A stretch of 64,000 nucleotides of DNA, taken from positions 1 to 64,000 of the forward strand of contig VIIQ02000251.1 in the NCBI GenBank assembly GCA_007449985.2, written 5' to 3'. This document shows positions 12,555 to 24,961 of this stretch, piece by piece. The translations under genes and the position numbers were made by a program. This DNA comes from Desmodesmus armatus (taxonomy: Eukaryota > Chlorophyta > Chlorophyceae > Sphaeropleales > Scenedesmaceae). The notes under the pieces are model-generated. The model made no database searches. It worked only from the letters and a program-made list of their open reading frames with translations, and was not told the DNA's origin. Position 1 is the stretch's first letter, and each line of letters opens with the position of its first letter.

Positions 12555-12788
12555 CTCTGAATGTGACCAGTCGATGTCAACCTCATTGCCCTTCCCCTGC
12601 AGTAGTTCTCGCTCGGGTTCGGGGGCCCTGGGGTTTTGATGGAACGCGTTAGAAAGCGTCTCAGTGTGTTAACCTGTCAGAATGTCTCTTCTGATGAGTT
12701 CAAAGTTTTCTTGACGAGCAGCACGGCCGAGAGCTGCAGTGAGTCCCAAGAGAGTTGATCATGCAGTTGGCAGCGAGGTGGTGTCTCC
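12555..12788. promoter_or_regulatory. Bidirectional promoter region
   Basis: Only about 230 bases separate the start codons of two divergent genes, so both promoters and both 5' untranslated regions must share this stretch. It is more AT-rich than the flanking exons. I see no clear TATA box at a convincing distance. The boundaries are start codons, not mapped transcription starts. Confidence 0.5.
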
Positions 12789-15700
12789 ATGAGTCGCTAT
12801 GATCAACTCGCCAAGGAGCTCTCACTTACTCTGATACAGCAAGACCCGGCTGAGGGCCTGACAGACAGACAAGTACAGGAATTCCTCTCTCGTTTTGAGC
12901 AGCAGGTAGGAAACGGTGGTTTCTCTTCAATCATATACTTTTTGTTACTATCCTTTCAAAGAGTTGGCTCCCTGCTTCGAATGCCTGGTGCACTACAGAG
13001 TTTGATCACGTCCAAATCAAACTCAACATTGGGCGGGACCTATTCCTTGCCGCTTCCCTGGGGTGGGAGTGATGTCGAGGGGTATGTGTTGCACATATGT
13101 GGTCGTGGTGCGCTTTTAAGGATGCCACAGCTGCTGGCTTGCTTGGCATCACAACCTTCTGCATCTGCTGCTGCTCTGCACACCAGGTGCCTGCCGACCT
13201 GTTCCAGGACCCAACGCGGATTGCAAGCCTGCTAGAGTGCAGCAAAGATATTGCAAGGCACATAGATGGTGGGTGATGGAGCGTGCTGACCGCTCCATAA
13301 CAGTCGGATGCGACGTGTGCACAGCAGAAGATGCGTGATCCTGCTCGCATGACCAGTCCAACAGCATGTCGCACACCACCATGAACCTATGCTAGGCCTG
13401 ATCACTCCAGTCCTACACAGCACCTGAGACCCCTTGTTGCTCCTTGTGCTGGTGCTGCAGAGGGTATCCCTGACATGCCGCACTACACAGTCACAGTGGG
13501 CAGGGACTGGAAGTTCAGTCCCCCCAGCATCCAGTCCGAGCTGCCCTGCCACCTCAGCTTCAAGCTGCACCCCTTCACAGGCCAGCTGCAGATCCAGGTG
13601 CTGGACAGCAGCGACAACGAGGTTGCCTCCTCAGGGCCCCTGAAGGCAGGAGACAGCTTCAGCACAACAATCACAGAGCCAGGCAGCTACGCCTTCACCA
13701 GCAACACACACAGCTTCATGTCTGGCCACCTGATCGCCACAGGCACTGCCACCAACAGCAGCAGCAGCAACACAGGTGGCAAGCTTGAGGCAGAGCCCTC
13801 GGTGGACTGCATCAGCACAGCCAGAGAACCCCAGCAGCCTGAGCTAGCCGCTGCAGCAGAGTCGGCTGCCAAGGGGATGGCAGCAGGCAAGGCTGGGCCT
13901 GCATCAGCAGGTCGCCGCTCAGCATCCCCCAGCAAAGGCAGTGCCGCCACAGCAGGAGCGCACCACCGCCAGCCGCAGCAGCAGCAGGGGCAGGGAGACG
14001 AGGAGGGAGACGAGGATGCATCAGACCGCAGCGACACCCCCACCGCTGCAATGCTTGACCGTGCTCCCACAGCAGCATGCGATGCTGCTCCTGCAGCTGC
14101 CATGCACGCTGCTGTGGGCGGCTTGGGCCCTGCAGGACGCCGCAGCTCCTGCGGGTCAGACACATGGGATGGGGGTTTCCTGCAGCAGCAGCCAAGTGAG
14201 CTAGCTGTGCTGGAGCTTGTCACAGCAGGCGCACAGCCACAGCACACGCACCAAGCCGCTGCAGGGCCAGCACAGCCCCAGCACACAGAGCCAGCTGCAG
14301 CAGCATCCCGGGAGCCCTCTCAGGATGCAGCGTCGCGCTTCGCGCCTGCTGGCCAGCTGTCCCGTTCTGGCCGGTGGGCGAGGCGAGCTACTGCCTATGA
14401 TGATGAGCTCGACGCACCGTTCCACCAGGCACCCAGTACGGAGCTGCGCCAAGGCCTGGCCAACTGCTTCGCTGTGGCTGAGCAGCAGCTGGCGTGCGGC
14501 AGCTCGCAGCAGCAGCAGTGTGCTGGCGGCAGTAATGTCCAGTGTCGGGAGGCCGCGGCCAGCAGTGGCAGCTCTGATGCAGGAGCCAGTGGCCAGCGCG
14601 GCAGCAGCAGCATGTGTGATGGCACGGGTGCAGGACCAGAAGCCGAGCAGCAGCAGCCGCACACCGGACTCGGCAAAGTCCGCTTTGCCATGGGGATTGA
14701 GGGACTTGATTTCACCTTCCCAGCTGCTAACAGCACAGCTGGTGCTGGTGCTGCTGATAATGCTGGCGCAGCAGAGCATGAGTGGGCGGCATTGACCCGA
14801 GCCAGCAGCGGCAGCAGCCTCGTGCTGCAGGGCAGCTGCAGGAGCGACACCCACAACCCCTTGTCCTCCGGGGACGAAGCAGCGGGGTCAGACAGGGATG
14901 AGGATGAAGACAGCGATCTGGAGGCAGGGGGTGGTCTGGGGGAGTACGAGCTGCTGCGCAGCAACAGCAGCCAGGTCAGCAGCGACTATGAGGAGGAGGT
15001 GTTGGAAGAAGGAGGCCTCAGCAGCCGCCGCCTCGTGCTGCAGCAGCAGCAGGGGCTCAGCAGTGACCCCAGTGAGGAGGACATCAGGAGCGAGGGGGCC
15101 CGGCTGCTGTCAGCACAGGCAGCACGCTCCCGCTGCGATGCTGGAGCCAGCTGCAGCAGGAGCAGCAGTGGGCGGCCTGCCAGGCTGGCATGGCAGGCCA
15201 GCAGCTCAGCGCAGGGAGCAGGCAGCCCACAGGCAGAGCAGCGCTCTGACACAGGGTCCGATTCAGACTCTGGTGGGGACATGCGGTTGCAGCGGGCTGG
15301 CAGCAGCAGGGGCATCCAGCAGGTGGACTCCTCAGCACAGACCTCACCGCTATTTGCTGCCAGGTTTGGCAAGCCTCCTGGTGGCAGCTGGGTCCTGGGC
15401 GGCAGCACACACAAGACCTTCAGCAGCACAGCCGCTGGCAGCCACACTGCTGTCCACAACCTCTCTGGCAAGGACAGCTGTGCTACAGGCGGCCACAGGG
15501 GCAGCAGCGGCAGCAGCAGCTCCAAGCTGGCTGACACTGCTGCAGCTGTGGCGGCGCAGGCAGCAGCAGGGGAGGCAGCGGTAGCTGGGCCGAGGAAGAT
15601 CTTGGCAACAACACCGAGCTCTTCTTCCTCAGCCTCTAGCACGCTGCTAGGCCCTGGCACACACAGGCTAGGGCAGCGGCTGCCGCCCATCATCAGCAGC

Positions 15701-18700
15701 AGCAGCAGCAAGGGCTCAGCAGCAGCCGTCACCAGCAGCGTGCAGGACACGATTGCTGCGCTAGGGCGTGCACAGCAGCAGGTGGGGCCGCCGGGGGTGG
15801 TCAATGCCAGGGAGGATGGGTACGTGCCATTGGGTGATGACCCCAGCAGTGACGACGGCGTGGAGGGGTTGTCGACATCACACCCGGCTCCCCTGCAGGC
15901 TCGACTGGCTGCTGCCAAGCGGGGGCAGCTGCTGCATGCGCATGTAGTCAGCACCGAGCGAACAGCTCGAGGCAGCGACTCCCTGCACAGCCGCAACAGC
16001 AGCAGCGGGGGCAGCAGCGGGGTTGGGGCATCTCTCACGCCTGCAGCGGCAGCAGCTGCGCCAGGCGCCAAGGGTGCTGCTGCCGCCAGCAACAAGAAGA
16101 AGAAAGGGAAAGGCAAGTCTGCTTCCGACAAGGCAGCTAGTGACGCACGCGCTGCAGTCGAGGCACGGCGGCGGGAGAAGGACTGTGTGGAGTTTGCTCT
16201 GCTTGACAGCAGGGGCACCAGCAGCCGTGGTGACAGCGAGGTGAGGCTTGCGCGTGTCTGCAGGTGGTGTGTGTGGGGAGGGGGTGTTGATGCCAACATG
16301 TGCTGTGGTGGGGCCGCCGTCTGTTCATGTCTGTGTCCTCGTGGACTTGGTCTGGTGTGGTCACACAGGGATTGGTCACCAAACTTTGACCGGGTCAGGA
16401 AATCTGTGCTGGGCTGGCCCATATGCCCTTGATGTTGCTGCTTTCTAGGTGCCTGCATGGAGCTGGGGGCGGGCTCTGCCAGTGCGTACAGGAAAAATGC
16501 TTGCTTTAGTGTTTCATGGAGCATCCCCGTACCATGTTACTGTGCGCATACAACATTGTGCTGTGTGGTGACGTCTGCAATGCTTGCTATGTCTCGCGCA
16601 TGCAGGATGAGGCTGCTGCAAAAGCCAAGGGCACGTCTGCAGCAGCCAAGGGTGCCGGCGGCCCATCAGCTGTGCTGTCCAAGTGCAAGTTCAAGGGCTG
16701 CAAGCTGACGTTTGCCTCGCCACTCAACCAAGCGCGCTGCCTGATGAGCCACCTGCCCTCAGCACGCACTGCTACAGCAAAGGTGAGGGGGCTAGTCGAC
16801 TTTGTGTGTTGGGCTGGGGTAAATGGGCTCTGGCCACTGTCTTAGTGAGGCTTGCCTGTGTGACCCTTGGTAGGCATGTTGAGTGTGTTGCACATACGGA
16901 ATACATGCGAGTCACATGCAAGCATTGCTAGCAGGCTCACAAACATAGTCGGACAAGGATAGTCAACCATGACGTGTGTTCAGAAAGCCAGTGTGATGCA
17001 GTGTCTGGCATGCATCTGCACCTGCAGACACGTGGGTGTGGACACTGGTCGACAGTGCTTGGTGTGTAGGGTCTGTGCGAGAGCAGCCAGGGCCGCCTTG
17101 TGCAGGGCACATCTAGTCACGTGCCTGGACTGCGTGTCAATGTGCTGTGGCTGTACTGCATCAACATGCCGTTCGTGCTGTGCCTGTGGCTGCAGGCTCA
17201 CCAGGCATACAAGTCCGACGTGCTGGCCTACTTCAAGTCCCTGCCCCCCCTCGCGGTCGCCAAGCTGCTGCGCCTGCCAGAGGCCGCCTGGTTCCGACAG
17301 CTGGACGCGGCCCCTCCCACGCCGCGCACACAGCACAAGCCTGGCAGCAAGCCTGCAGCTGAGGCCGTCAGCGCAGCTGCCCTGCAGGTGCAGAAGCGGC
17401 GGCTAGTGCTGCAGAGCCGAAGCCTGGCGGACAGCTGGCTGGCGCAGCAGCGTGAAGCAGCAGCGGCCGGCCGCGATGCAGAAACTGCGCGAGCTGGCTC
17501 CAGCAGCTCAGCAGGCTTCAGCAAGCTGGCGTCCCTCTGCCTTTTGGGGGTGCCGTTGGGCCAGCATGAGGGGGGAGCAGCAGCAGCAGCAGCCGGCGGG
17601 GTGAATGGGGATGGGGAAGACGAGTGTCTGCCCCTGCTGGCTCCTCCTGGTACTCAGCAGCAGCGGCAGCAGCAGCAGCAGCGGGACTGCAATGTTGAGT
17701 ATGGCTGGGCTGATGTGAAGCCCCTCTGGGGTTTGGTCCATGAGTGTGGCGCCTGCTGCAGATCTGCAGGTGCCCGCGGGTGTGTGAGCCCACAGCATAC
17801 GCCGGGCGTAGGCACATCACTTGATGCGCCCTGCGCGTGCAGGTGCCATGCCACAGTGGAGGCTCTGCTGCAGCACCTCCCGCCCGCGGATGACGTGATC
17901 GACCTCTTGGATCACGCGTCGGAGGGCACGCTGCTGTGCAACCCCCGCCTTCTGCAGCAGCCGCACGTCAGCAGCTGCTCCTGCCACGCGTGTGCAGCGC
18001 CTAGCTTTCTGCCGCACCCAAGCTGCCAAGGGGGTGCTGCGCACCACTGCGGCTGCAAGTCGCCCCACGGCAGCTGTGGCTGGGATGAGGAGGGCGTTGA
18101 GAGCAGTGTGGCCCAGGGGTGGGATGTGGTGGACGTGTTTGGGGAGCATGGTGTTGATGACGCGTCACTGAGCTACGTGGTGGAGCGACGGCTGATCAGG
18201 CTGTACTTCTTGGTGAGTGTGAGCACCGCAAGGGGCACATTGCCGCCGGGTCTGGGAATGCAGGGGGTTGAGTTCTTCTTTCATCCTGTTGCATGTACAA
18301 CTCGGCCCAGCTAGAACGCGCGGTGGGAAAACGCACTTGCAGCTTGCGCTCTGGCAGGAGTGGAACATGGGGCAGCCCAGTTTTTTTCTCAAGGTTGGAG
18401 CGGGGGTTAGAACTGGCGCTGCATCACGCTGCCTCAAGGCATGAAGCGGCACGGCACCCTCATCAGCGTATATCTAAATCAGTGGTCGCTTCAGCAGAGC
18501 TTGGGCGCAGGCGTACATATCTGGTTTGTCGGCTGCTGCGGTCTCACATGTCCTGCTCAACTGGCCTGTTGTTGTGTGATGCTGCGAGCTGTAGATTCCC
18601 TGCACCGCCACTGTGCTGTCGTTCCTCCCTCTGCTGCACATTGCATCTTGTCAACTGCCCCCTGCACTGCATTTCCTGCTGTCCTCTCTGACTCCTGCAC

Positions 18701-21700
18701 AGGCCAAGCGGCGCCAGGCCAATGAGGTCATGCGCGAGCTCCTGGATGAGGGCCCCGCCACCAGCAGCACCAACAAACACAGCAGCAGCGGCAGCAAAGG
18801 CGACAGCACCAAGCAACCAGCCCAGAAAGCAGCATCTGCAGCTGCTGCCGCTGAAGTGGCAGCGCTCGCAGAGTATGTCGGGGGTGTCGCTGCAGTCAAG
18901 TCAGTGGGCAAGAAGGGCAGCAAACAGAAGAAGAAGGCTGCCAAGAGCGGCAAAGCAGCAGCAGCAGTTGCGCCAAAGAAGGTGCCTGCCTGGAAGGCGG
19001 TCAGCAGCGACAGCGGGGATGATAGTGGCGGCAGCAGCAGCACCAGTAATGACGAGGAGGCAGTGGAGGTGCTCATTGCCCGCTCCAATCGCAACAGCAA
19101 CAGCAGCAGCCGGACCCAGTTGACAGCAGCGCGCGCTGCGCCAGCACCAGCAGCTGCCAGTGCCAACAGCAGCAGTGGCAGCAGGAAGCTGCAGGGGGCC
19201 GCTGCTGGTGTGGGTGGTCGCGGCGCTGATGCCAGCCTTCAAGGCAGGCTTGCTGTTGCAGAGGAGCTCCTGCAGGCGCGGCTGCTGCAGCAAGAGTTGG
19301 AGCTGCAGCAGCTGGCGGCTCGCAAGCAGCAGCAGCAAGAGCAGGCGCAGCAGCTGCAGCAGCGAGAGTCCCAGCACGCGCAGCAGCAAGCACAGCAGCG
19401 GCAGCACGCAGGGAAACAGCAGCAAACATCCCTTGCCCAGGCACCTCAGAAGCAACAGCAGCAGCAGCAGCAGCAGCACCTGGCAAAAGAGCACATGCAT
19501 GCCACCAGCAGCACTGCGTCAGCTGCCAAGGCAGCAGCGGCTCCCGTCAACGCCGGCAGCCTTCCTCCTCACCGGCAGCCTGCTGCTGCTGCTGCTGCAG
19601 CAGCTTCCCATGCTGCCGCTGGTGGCAGCAAGCAGCAGCAGCCACAGCAGGGCGCCAAAGCAGCAGCCAACACACCCAGGAAGGCAGCAGAGAAAGTGGC
19701 AGCTGTGCAGCCAGCAGCAGCAGCCGGGCCCCGTCCAGGCAAGGCAGCTGATGCAGCTGCACCGCTGCCTGCAGCTGCAGCAGCGGCTCAACTCACAGGC
19801 AGTCGTGCAGCTGCTTCCGCATTGCCAGAGCCAATCGTTTCAGGCAAGGCCAAGCAGGCTGTCAGGCCACCAGCGCTCCAAATGGCCGTTGATGCGCAGC
19901 AGCACCAGCAGCAGTGCCAGCAGCAGCAGCAGCAGGCCGCAGCTCAGCAGGTGGTCCCAGACGCCAAGCCTGCAAGCACGGCACATCAGCTGCCTGCTGC
20001 CGCTCCTGCTGCTGCTGCTGCTGCTGTCGTGAGCTGCACAACGCAGGCAGCAGGAGATGCTTCAGCACTCAACCAGCAGCAGCAGCCCAGCATCAAGCAC
20101 GCAGCTGCAGCTCAGGAGCCGCTGCACCCTCAGGCACCTGTGGCTGCTGCTGCGGCTGCACCTGCAGCACTGCAGCAGCAACTCCTTCAGCAGCAGCCAG
20201 CGCAGGCCAGTGCAGCAGTGGCCGCAGCCCCTGCTGCCAACAGCTACGCTGCTGCTGCCTCACAGGCTGCGGTGCCCGGCAGTACCGGCCCCTACAGCGC
20301 TGCTGCTGGGTTGTATGTTGAGGTAGAAACAGGAGGGTATGATGAGGGAGATGAGGGGTATGGGGAGGAGGAGGAGGAGTGGTACGAGGAAGACGCGGCA
20401 GATGGGGATGGGGATTATGCAGCAGACGGAGAAGAGGATGGCTACTGGGAGGAGCAGCAGCAGCAGCAGCAGCCGGGCAAGGATCCAGCCATGCAGCAGC
20501 AGCAAGATCTGTGGCAGCAGGAGCAGGCACAGCAGCAGCAGCTGGGGCGGCAGCCGCACCAGCAGTTGTACTATCAGCAGCTCGAGCAGCAGCAGGCAGC
20601 ACTGCTGGCAGAGTGGCAGCGGCAGCCGAACCTGCCGATGCACCACTACTGGCTGACGGGGGCACATGGCAGGGCTGCTCAGGTGGGTGGGCTGATGCTG
20701 TTGCAGCAGGCTTTGAGAGATGCCATTTGGCGCACCTTGCATTGCTAGTTGGCGGTCATGTATTGGGTGTATTGGCCCTGCAGGCTCTTGAGCGAAAACT
20801 GGGTGTACTACAAGCTCACAAAGGGCCCTCTTGATTTGGCGCAGACCCAATCGCGCATATCACTCCTTCTGTCTGTACATCATGTTGGCGTAGGGTTCAG
20901 GCGCTTCTGGTTGGTGATGGGGGCCTCTAAGGCACCTGGGTGCTTGTCGTTGCTCTCTGCACACACAACCTTATGCTGGTGAAACCTGTAGTGATTATGG
21001 TGTCGTCTCTGCCTCAGTTTTGCTGCTGTGCTGTGCTGTGCTGCTGTGTGTGTGCAGGACATGCTGGTGGTCACTGGCAGGGCAGCAGCGGCGGCACAGG
21101 GCCAGGAGGTGCTGCCATTCACGCCACCTGAGCTGCAGCAGGTGCTGCTGTGGACCACCTGGTACTACCACAACACACTCGTCAGCGTGGCAGCTATGCA
21201 GGTGCGGCTAGGCCGCGTGGGCGGGGCGAGGAGCTGCGCTGTGGGCGTCTGATGTGGCCAGTGCTCACTCCGGTAGTGCCTCGTTGCCATGCTTACTACC
21301 ATTTTTGCCTTGCACTGGGCTGTCCTTTGCCAATCCTCCCTTTCACCACCACCACACGCGCACGCAGCCGCAACCCTGTCAAACATCCGTCGATCCCCCT
21401 CCCCTCAGCCCTCTCTCTTCCTCCACAACACGCTGCTGCCTGGCCTTCCCCTCTCCAAGTTGTCCACCTCTTGCTGAGTGAGTTGTCACACTCACTAAAC
21501 AGCCCACACCTGCTGCTTGCAATGAGGCTGGCTCTAAGCATGTCGACATGGTCTGCTGTTTGCTACCGTGTTTGCAGGCGCCTGTGCCTCAGCTGCAACA
21601 GCCGCTCCCCGGCAATGCTCATCAGCCTCAACTGCACGAAGGGGGCCAGCAGCCGTCACCTGTTGCCGCAGCGCCCCCAGCAGCATCTGCGCATGCAGCC

Positions 21701-22059
21701 ACAGCAGCCGCAGCAGCAGTGCAGGAAGGGGGCCAGCAGCCGCCACCCATTGCTGCAGCGCCCCCAGCAACAGCAGCGCATGCAGCAGCGGCAGCAGCAG
21801 CAGTGCAGGCAGAGCAAGCATCAAGGCCCCTGCCAGCCGTACCTGGCGGCACAGGCAGTGCAGCAGGTGCCGAGGCTGTGCCAACAGCATCAGCAGCACG
21901 TGAGCAGAGGCCTGCTGCTAGTGGTGGTGGCAGCGGCAGCCAGGGCTGCAGCAGTGAGGCCTTGCAGGCGGCACAGCAGCAGCAGCAGCAGCAATACCAG
22001 CTGCACTACTACCAACAGCAGCAGCAGCCACAGCAGATGCATCACTACCAGCAGATGCC

Positions 22060-22127
<68 letters not shown>

Positions 22128-22908
22128 CAGATGCATGGGCAGCAACACAACAGCAGCAGGACAGCACTGCGGGGCAGCAGCAGTTGGCAGATCTGCTGTT
22201 TGGCACGCTGCCCGCTGACTTGCAGCTTTTGGATGCTGCCGACAACAGGTTCCAGCAGCAGCAGCAGTCGGCGCAGCCGCTACCTCCACAGCCTCTACCT
22301 GCAGCAGCATTAGCACAGCAGCAATGGCAGCAGCCTGTGCAGCCTCAGCAACAGGAGCCCATCCACCCTCAGCAGCAGCAGCAGCCTGTGCAGCAGCCTG
22401 TACAGGTGGATGGCAGTGGCATATTCATGGATGACATGCATGCCATGGTCTCCAGCTCCACCTCTGCTGCTGCTGGCACTACTGACAGCAGCACTCGCTC
22501 AAACCCAGCATGGGTCAGCCGGCAGCAGCAGCAGCAGCAGCAGGCGCTGCATCACCATCACCCGGCAGGAGCATCTTTCAGGCCGGTGGATGCTGCTGAG
22601 CTGCTGAATGCACGCTGGGAGGCTGTCGTGGAGTACTGTGGACACCCACAGCCTGTCGTGCAGCAGCAGCAGCCAGCACAGCCTGGTATGCTGCACGTCA
22701 GCAGCCATGCAGCAGCTGCGCCTGCACCCGCTGCCATCTCATGCTACAGTGGAAGCAGGGTGCAGCAGCAGCAGCAGGGTGAGGCAGACGGGGTGCAGGA
22801 TGGGGACTGCGAGGCAACCGTGCGGGTGCACAGGCACCCCCACCACAAGCAGCAGCACCCTCCCCACGGCCACAACAGCTACCAAGCCCCTCACACAGAG
22901 CATGTAGG

Positions 22909-22953
<45 letters not shown>

Positions 22954-23068
22954 GGGCTCTGTGTGGGGTCAGCAGCGTGAGGGGGGCCACTCCAGCCGCC
23001 ACCACAGCAGTGAGCGGCGCAAGGGCCATGCCCCCGCTGGTACAGCAGTTTGGCGGGCAAAGCAATGA
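12789..23068 (+). CDS. Giant low-complexity protein with N-terminal cupredoxin-like domain
   Basis: Nine exons: 12789-12905, 13187-13268, 13461-16240, 16606-16782, 17196-17779, 17843-18212, 18703-20682, 21058-21201 and 21578-23068, about 2574 residues with consistent phase throughout. Residues 1-66 are a short helical head. Residues about 70-165 look like a cupredoxin sandwich: it begins YTVTVGRDWKFSPPSIQ and ends EPGSYAFTSNTHSFMSGHL, in the place where plastocyanin-like proteins have PGxYxFxCxxHxxMxG. His and Met of the copper site are present but the Cys is not. The rest is mostly Ser/Gly/Ala/Gln-rich disorder with acidic patches. Islands include a CX4C-X12-C-X3-H motif (CKFKGCKLTF...C..H, about residue 1025), a Cys/His-rich island near 1300 (CSCHAC...HHCGCK), a helical stretch LIRLYFLAKRRQANEVMREL across an exon junction, and poly-Gln tracts near the C-terminus. 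The 63-base intron at 17780 is a multiple of three and can be read through. No signal peptide is seen. I do not recognise the full-length family; a scaffold role is a guess. Confidence 0.75.
22061..22126 (+). repeat. (CAG)22 coding a poly-Gln tract
   Basis: An uninterrupted run of 22 CAG codons lies in the last exon of the giant gene, the longest pure triplet run in the window. Its purity suggests it is young and length-variable. Confidence 0.95.
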
Positions 23069-24961
23069 GCGGAGAGGGCCAGCGGTCGTGCATGGCGATG
23101 CTGCATGCTATGCTCAGTACTGTATGCTATGATCACTCCTGTGCAGGGGTATGCTGGAGGCCCTGGGCATTGGTTCTGCAAGGGTTTTTGTGGGGTGCAT
23201 GCTGCCCAGTGCGGCAGTGCACAGGGCAGGTCTATTTGCATTCAAGTGCTGGGGTTTGTATGCTCGGGGGTGGGAGGGCTGTGCTTGTGGCTCTTTGCAA
23301 CTTGCATTGAGCACGCGATACACACTCGCGTTTGAGTCAGGGACTGGGGGCTGTTTGGCTTTGTGTTTTTATCATCTGTATGGTGGGGGAGCTCCCCACC
23401 AGGATGTGTTTGGGGTTCAGTTTTGTGAGTTCATGCTGCGGCATGCCGCCTTGTGCGGCCTGGCAGGGGCGCGTGTGGCTGCGGGATTTTGTAAGCACGA
23501 ACGTGAGGGTACATAGGTTCGGCATGGAATGGGGACCATGGCTTTCCTGTTTGGGCTGCATGTAGCTTTTTGGGTCATCGCATTGGGTCAACGCAGGGGG
23601 TGGCGACCTCATGGGGACAAAGCAGGCTCAAACAGCATCCACCATGTATGCACTACATGATCTTGGAATCGTCCACCGCCTGGCTGTGCGTGTGCATTGG
23701 TCGTTTGGCAGGCACTGCCAAAGCAAGCATGCATATGGCGCTTGTCTACATCAAGAGCGATGTGCCTTATTGTTCCTTCATGCTGCTGCTGCCATGGCAT
23801 ATGCATGTGTGGGGTTGCCATGTGCATGTCCTAAGGCTTGCAGTCTTCACGGTGTCTGTTATGTTACGTATGCTCTGAGTGAGTGAGTGAGTGAGGTACC
23901 AGGCAGCGGGAGAGCACTAGCGTGAGTCCAGGCTGTAGGGGTGCTATGTGCTGTGTGTGTGCAGCTGTGCGGTGCACACATGTTTCCAGAACTCCTGCTT
24001 TTCTGGGTGCCCTCGTTTGTGGGGTTGTGGGGCTAAGGAGGGTGGGCTTCTGAGGCTCAGCACTATGTGCGTGCTGGCAGCGCACACAACACCCTGATGA
24101 CATGGCCAGGATGCAGTGCAGTGGGTTGCCTCGGTCGGCTCTAATGTTCACTGCCAATGCAGCATGGAGGGCCTGTGTGGGGTTGCTTTTCTGGGTTTGC
24201 CTTCTGCACCCATGCAGCATGAAGGGCGCGTGTGCTTCAGGGCTTTACTTTGGGCTAGATGGACGTCTAGCCAAGGCGCCATGCTGTTTGAACAATTTTG
24301 CACCTGTCAGCTGGCGGTCAGTGTTGCCAGGTTGCGCCATGGGCTTGGTGCAGGCCCTTGGCAAGGCCTGCTGGCAGATGCGGATGACTGCACAGCAGTG
24401 GAGCTAGTAGCGGGAGCATGGCTGCATACATGCAGCCTGCAGCAGTGCCTTCAGTTAGCGCCTGCTCATGTCAGGGTTGACACCGTCGAAGAGCGTTGTT
24501 GGTGAATTAGTGTGACTTCACATTGGAGTGATTCCCTGGCTATATGCTAGAGTGTGCTTGCATTGGTGTCGGGCGCAATGCCCTCTGCTCTGGGATTGTT
24601 TGGGGCCTTGCGGCCACAACACTGTGTAGGTCCAGTACACATTGCTCTATGTGCCTCAATCGCCGTTTTGGAGGACAATTTTTAATGGTTTTTGGTAACA
24701 CTTGCATGTGAAACTTCCCATTGGATGCCGTTTGTGTGTGCTGGGAAGGTGTTGAGAAGGAGACTAACAGTGATTGAAGCTGTCCTTGTCTGGAGCACCG
24801 CAGCTGCAGGACTGTTTGGATGCAAGGGTCAACCTTTGAAAAGTCTTGTGCGCAGGCAACGCCTCATGTGCAGAGCAGATGGCGGGGTTGAGCTGCCGCC
24901 CTTTGAAAGGATCCCTTCCGTTGAAATTACCCGCACGTGACAGAAGGATGACAACTTCCAG
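23069..24961. other. Intergenic region, no gene seen
   Basis: This 1.9 kb holds the 3' end of the giant gene and the promoter of the phosphatase gene. Open frames are short, rich in Cys/His/Trp in a way that suggests chance translation, and lack paired splice sites. A GTGA tetranucleotide run is at about 23880. An in-frame upstream part of the phosphatase could start near 24700, but I cannot support it. Confidence 0.55.
23490..23494 (+). terminator. Candidate TGTAA poly(A) signal of the giant gene
   Basis: This is the first TGTAA noted past the stop at 23068, about 420 bases downstream. That is within the usual 3' untranslated length of chlorophycean genes, but a chance match is possible. 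Confidence 0.35.

Noticed and set aside
14986..16524. A 512-codon minus-strand frame opposite the giant gene
   Set aside because: It is the reverse reading of Ser/Ala/Gln-rich exons; Leu-rich shadow frames are expected opposite CAG-rich coding DNA.
20784..20834. Small plus-strand segment ALERKLGVLQAHKGPS after a CAG acceptor, as an extra exon of the giant gene
   Set aside because: It runs into a stop without a donor in frame, and exon 20682 joins exon 21058 directly in phase 0.
22061..22126. CAG run or other direct repeats as a CRISPR array
   Set aside because: The units are triplets without spacers, within a coding exon of a eukaryotic gene.
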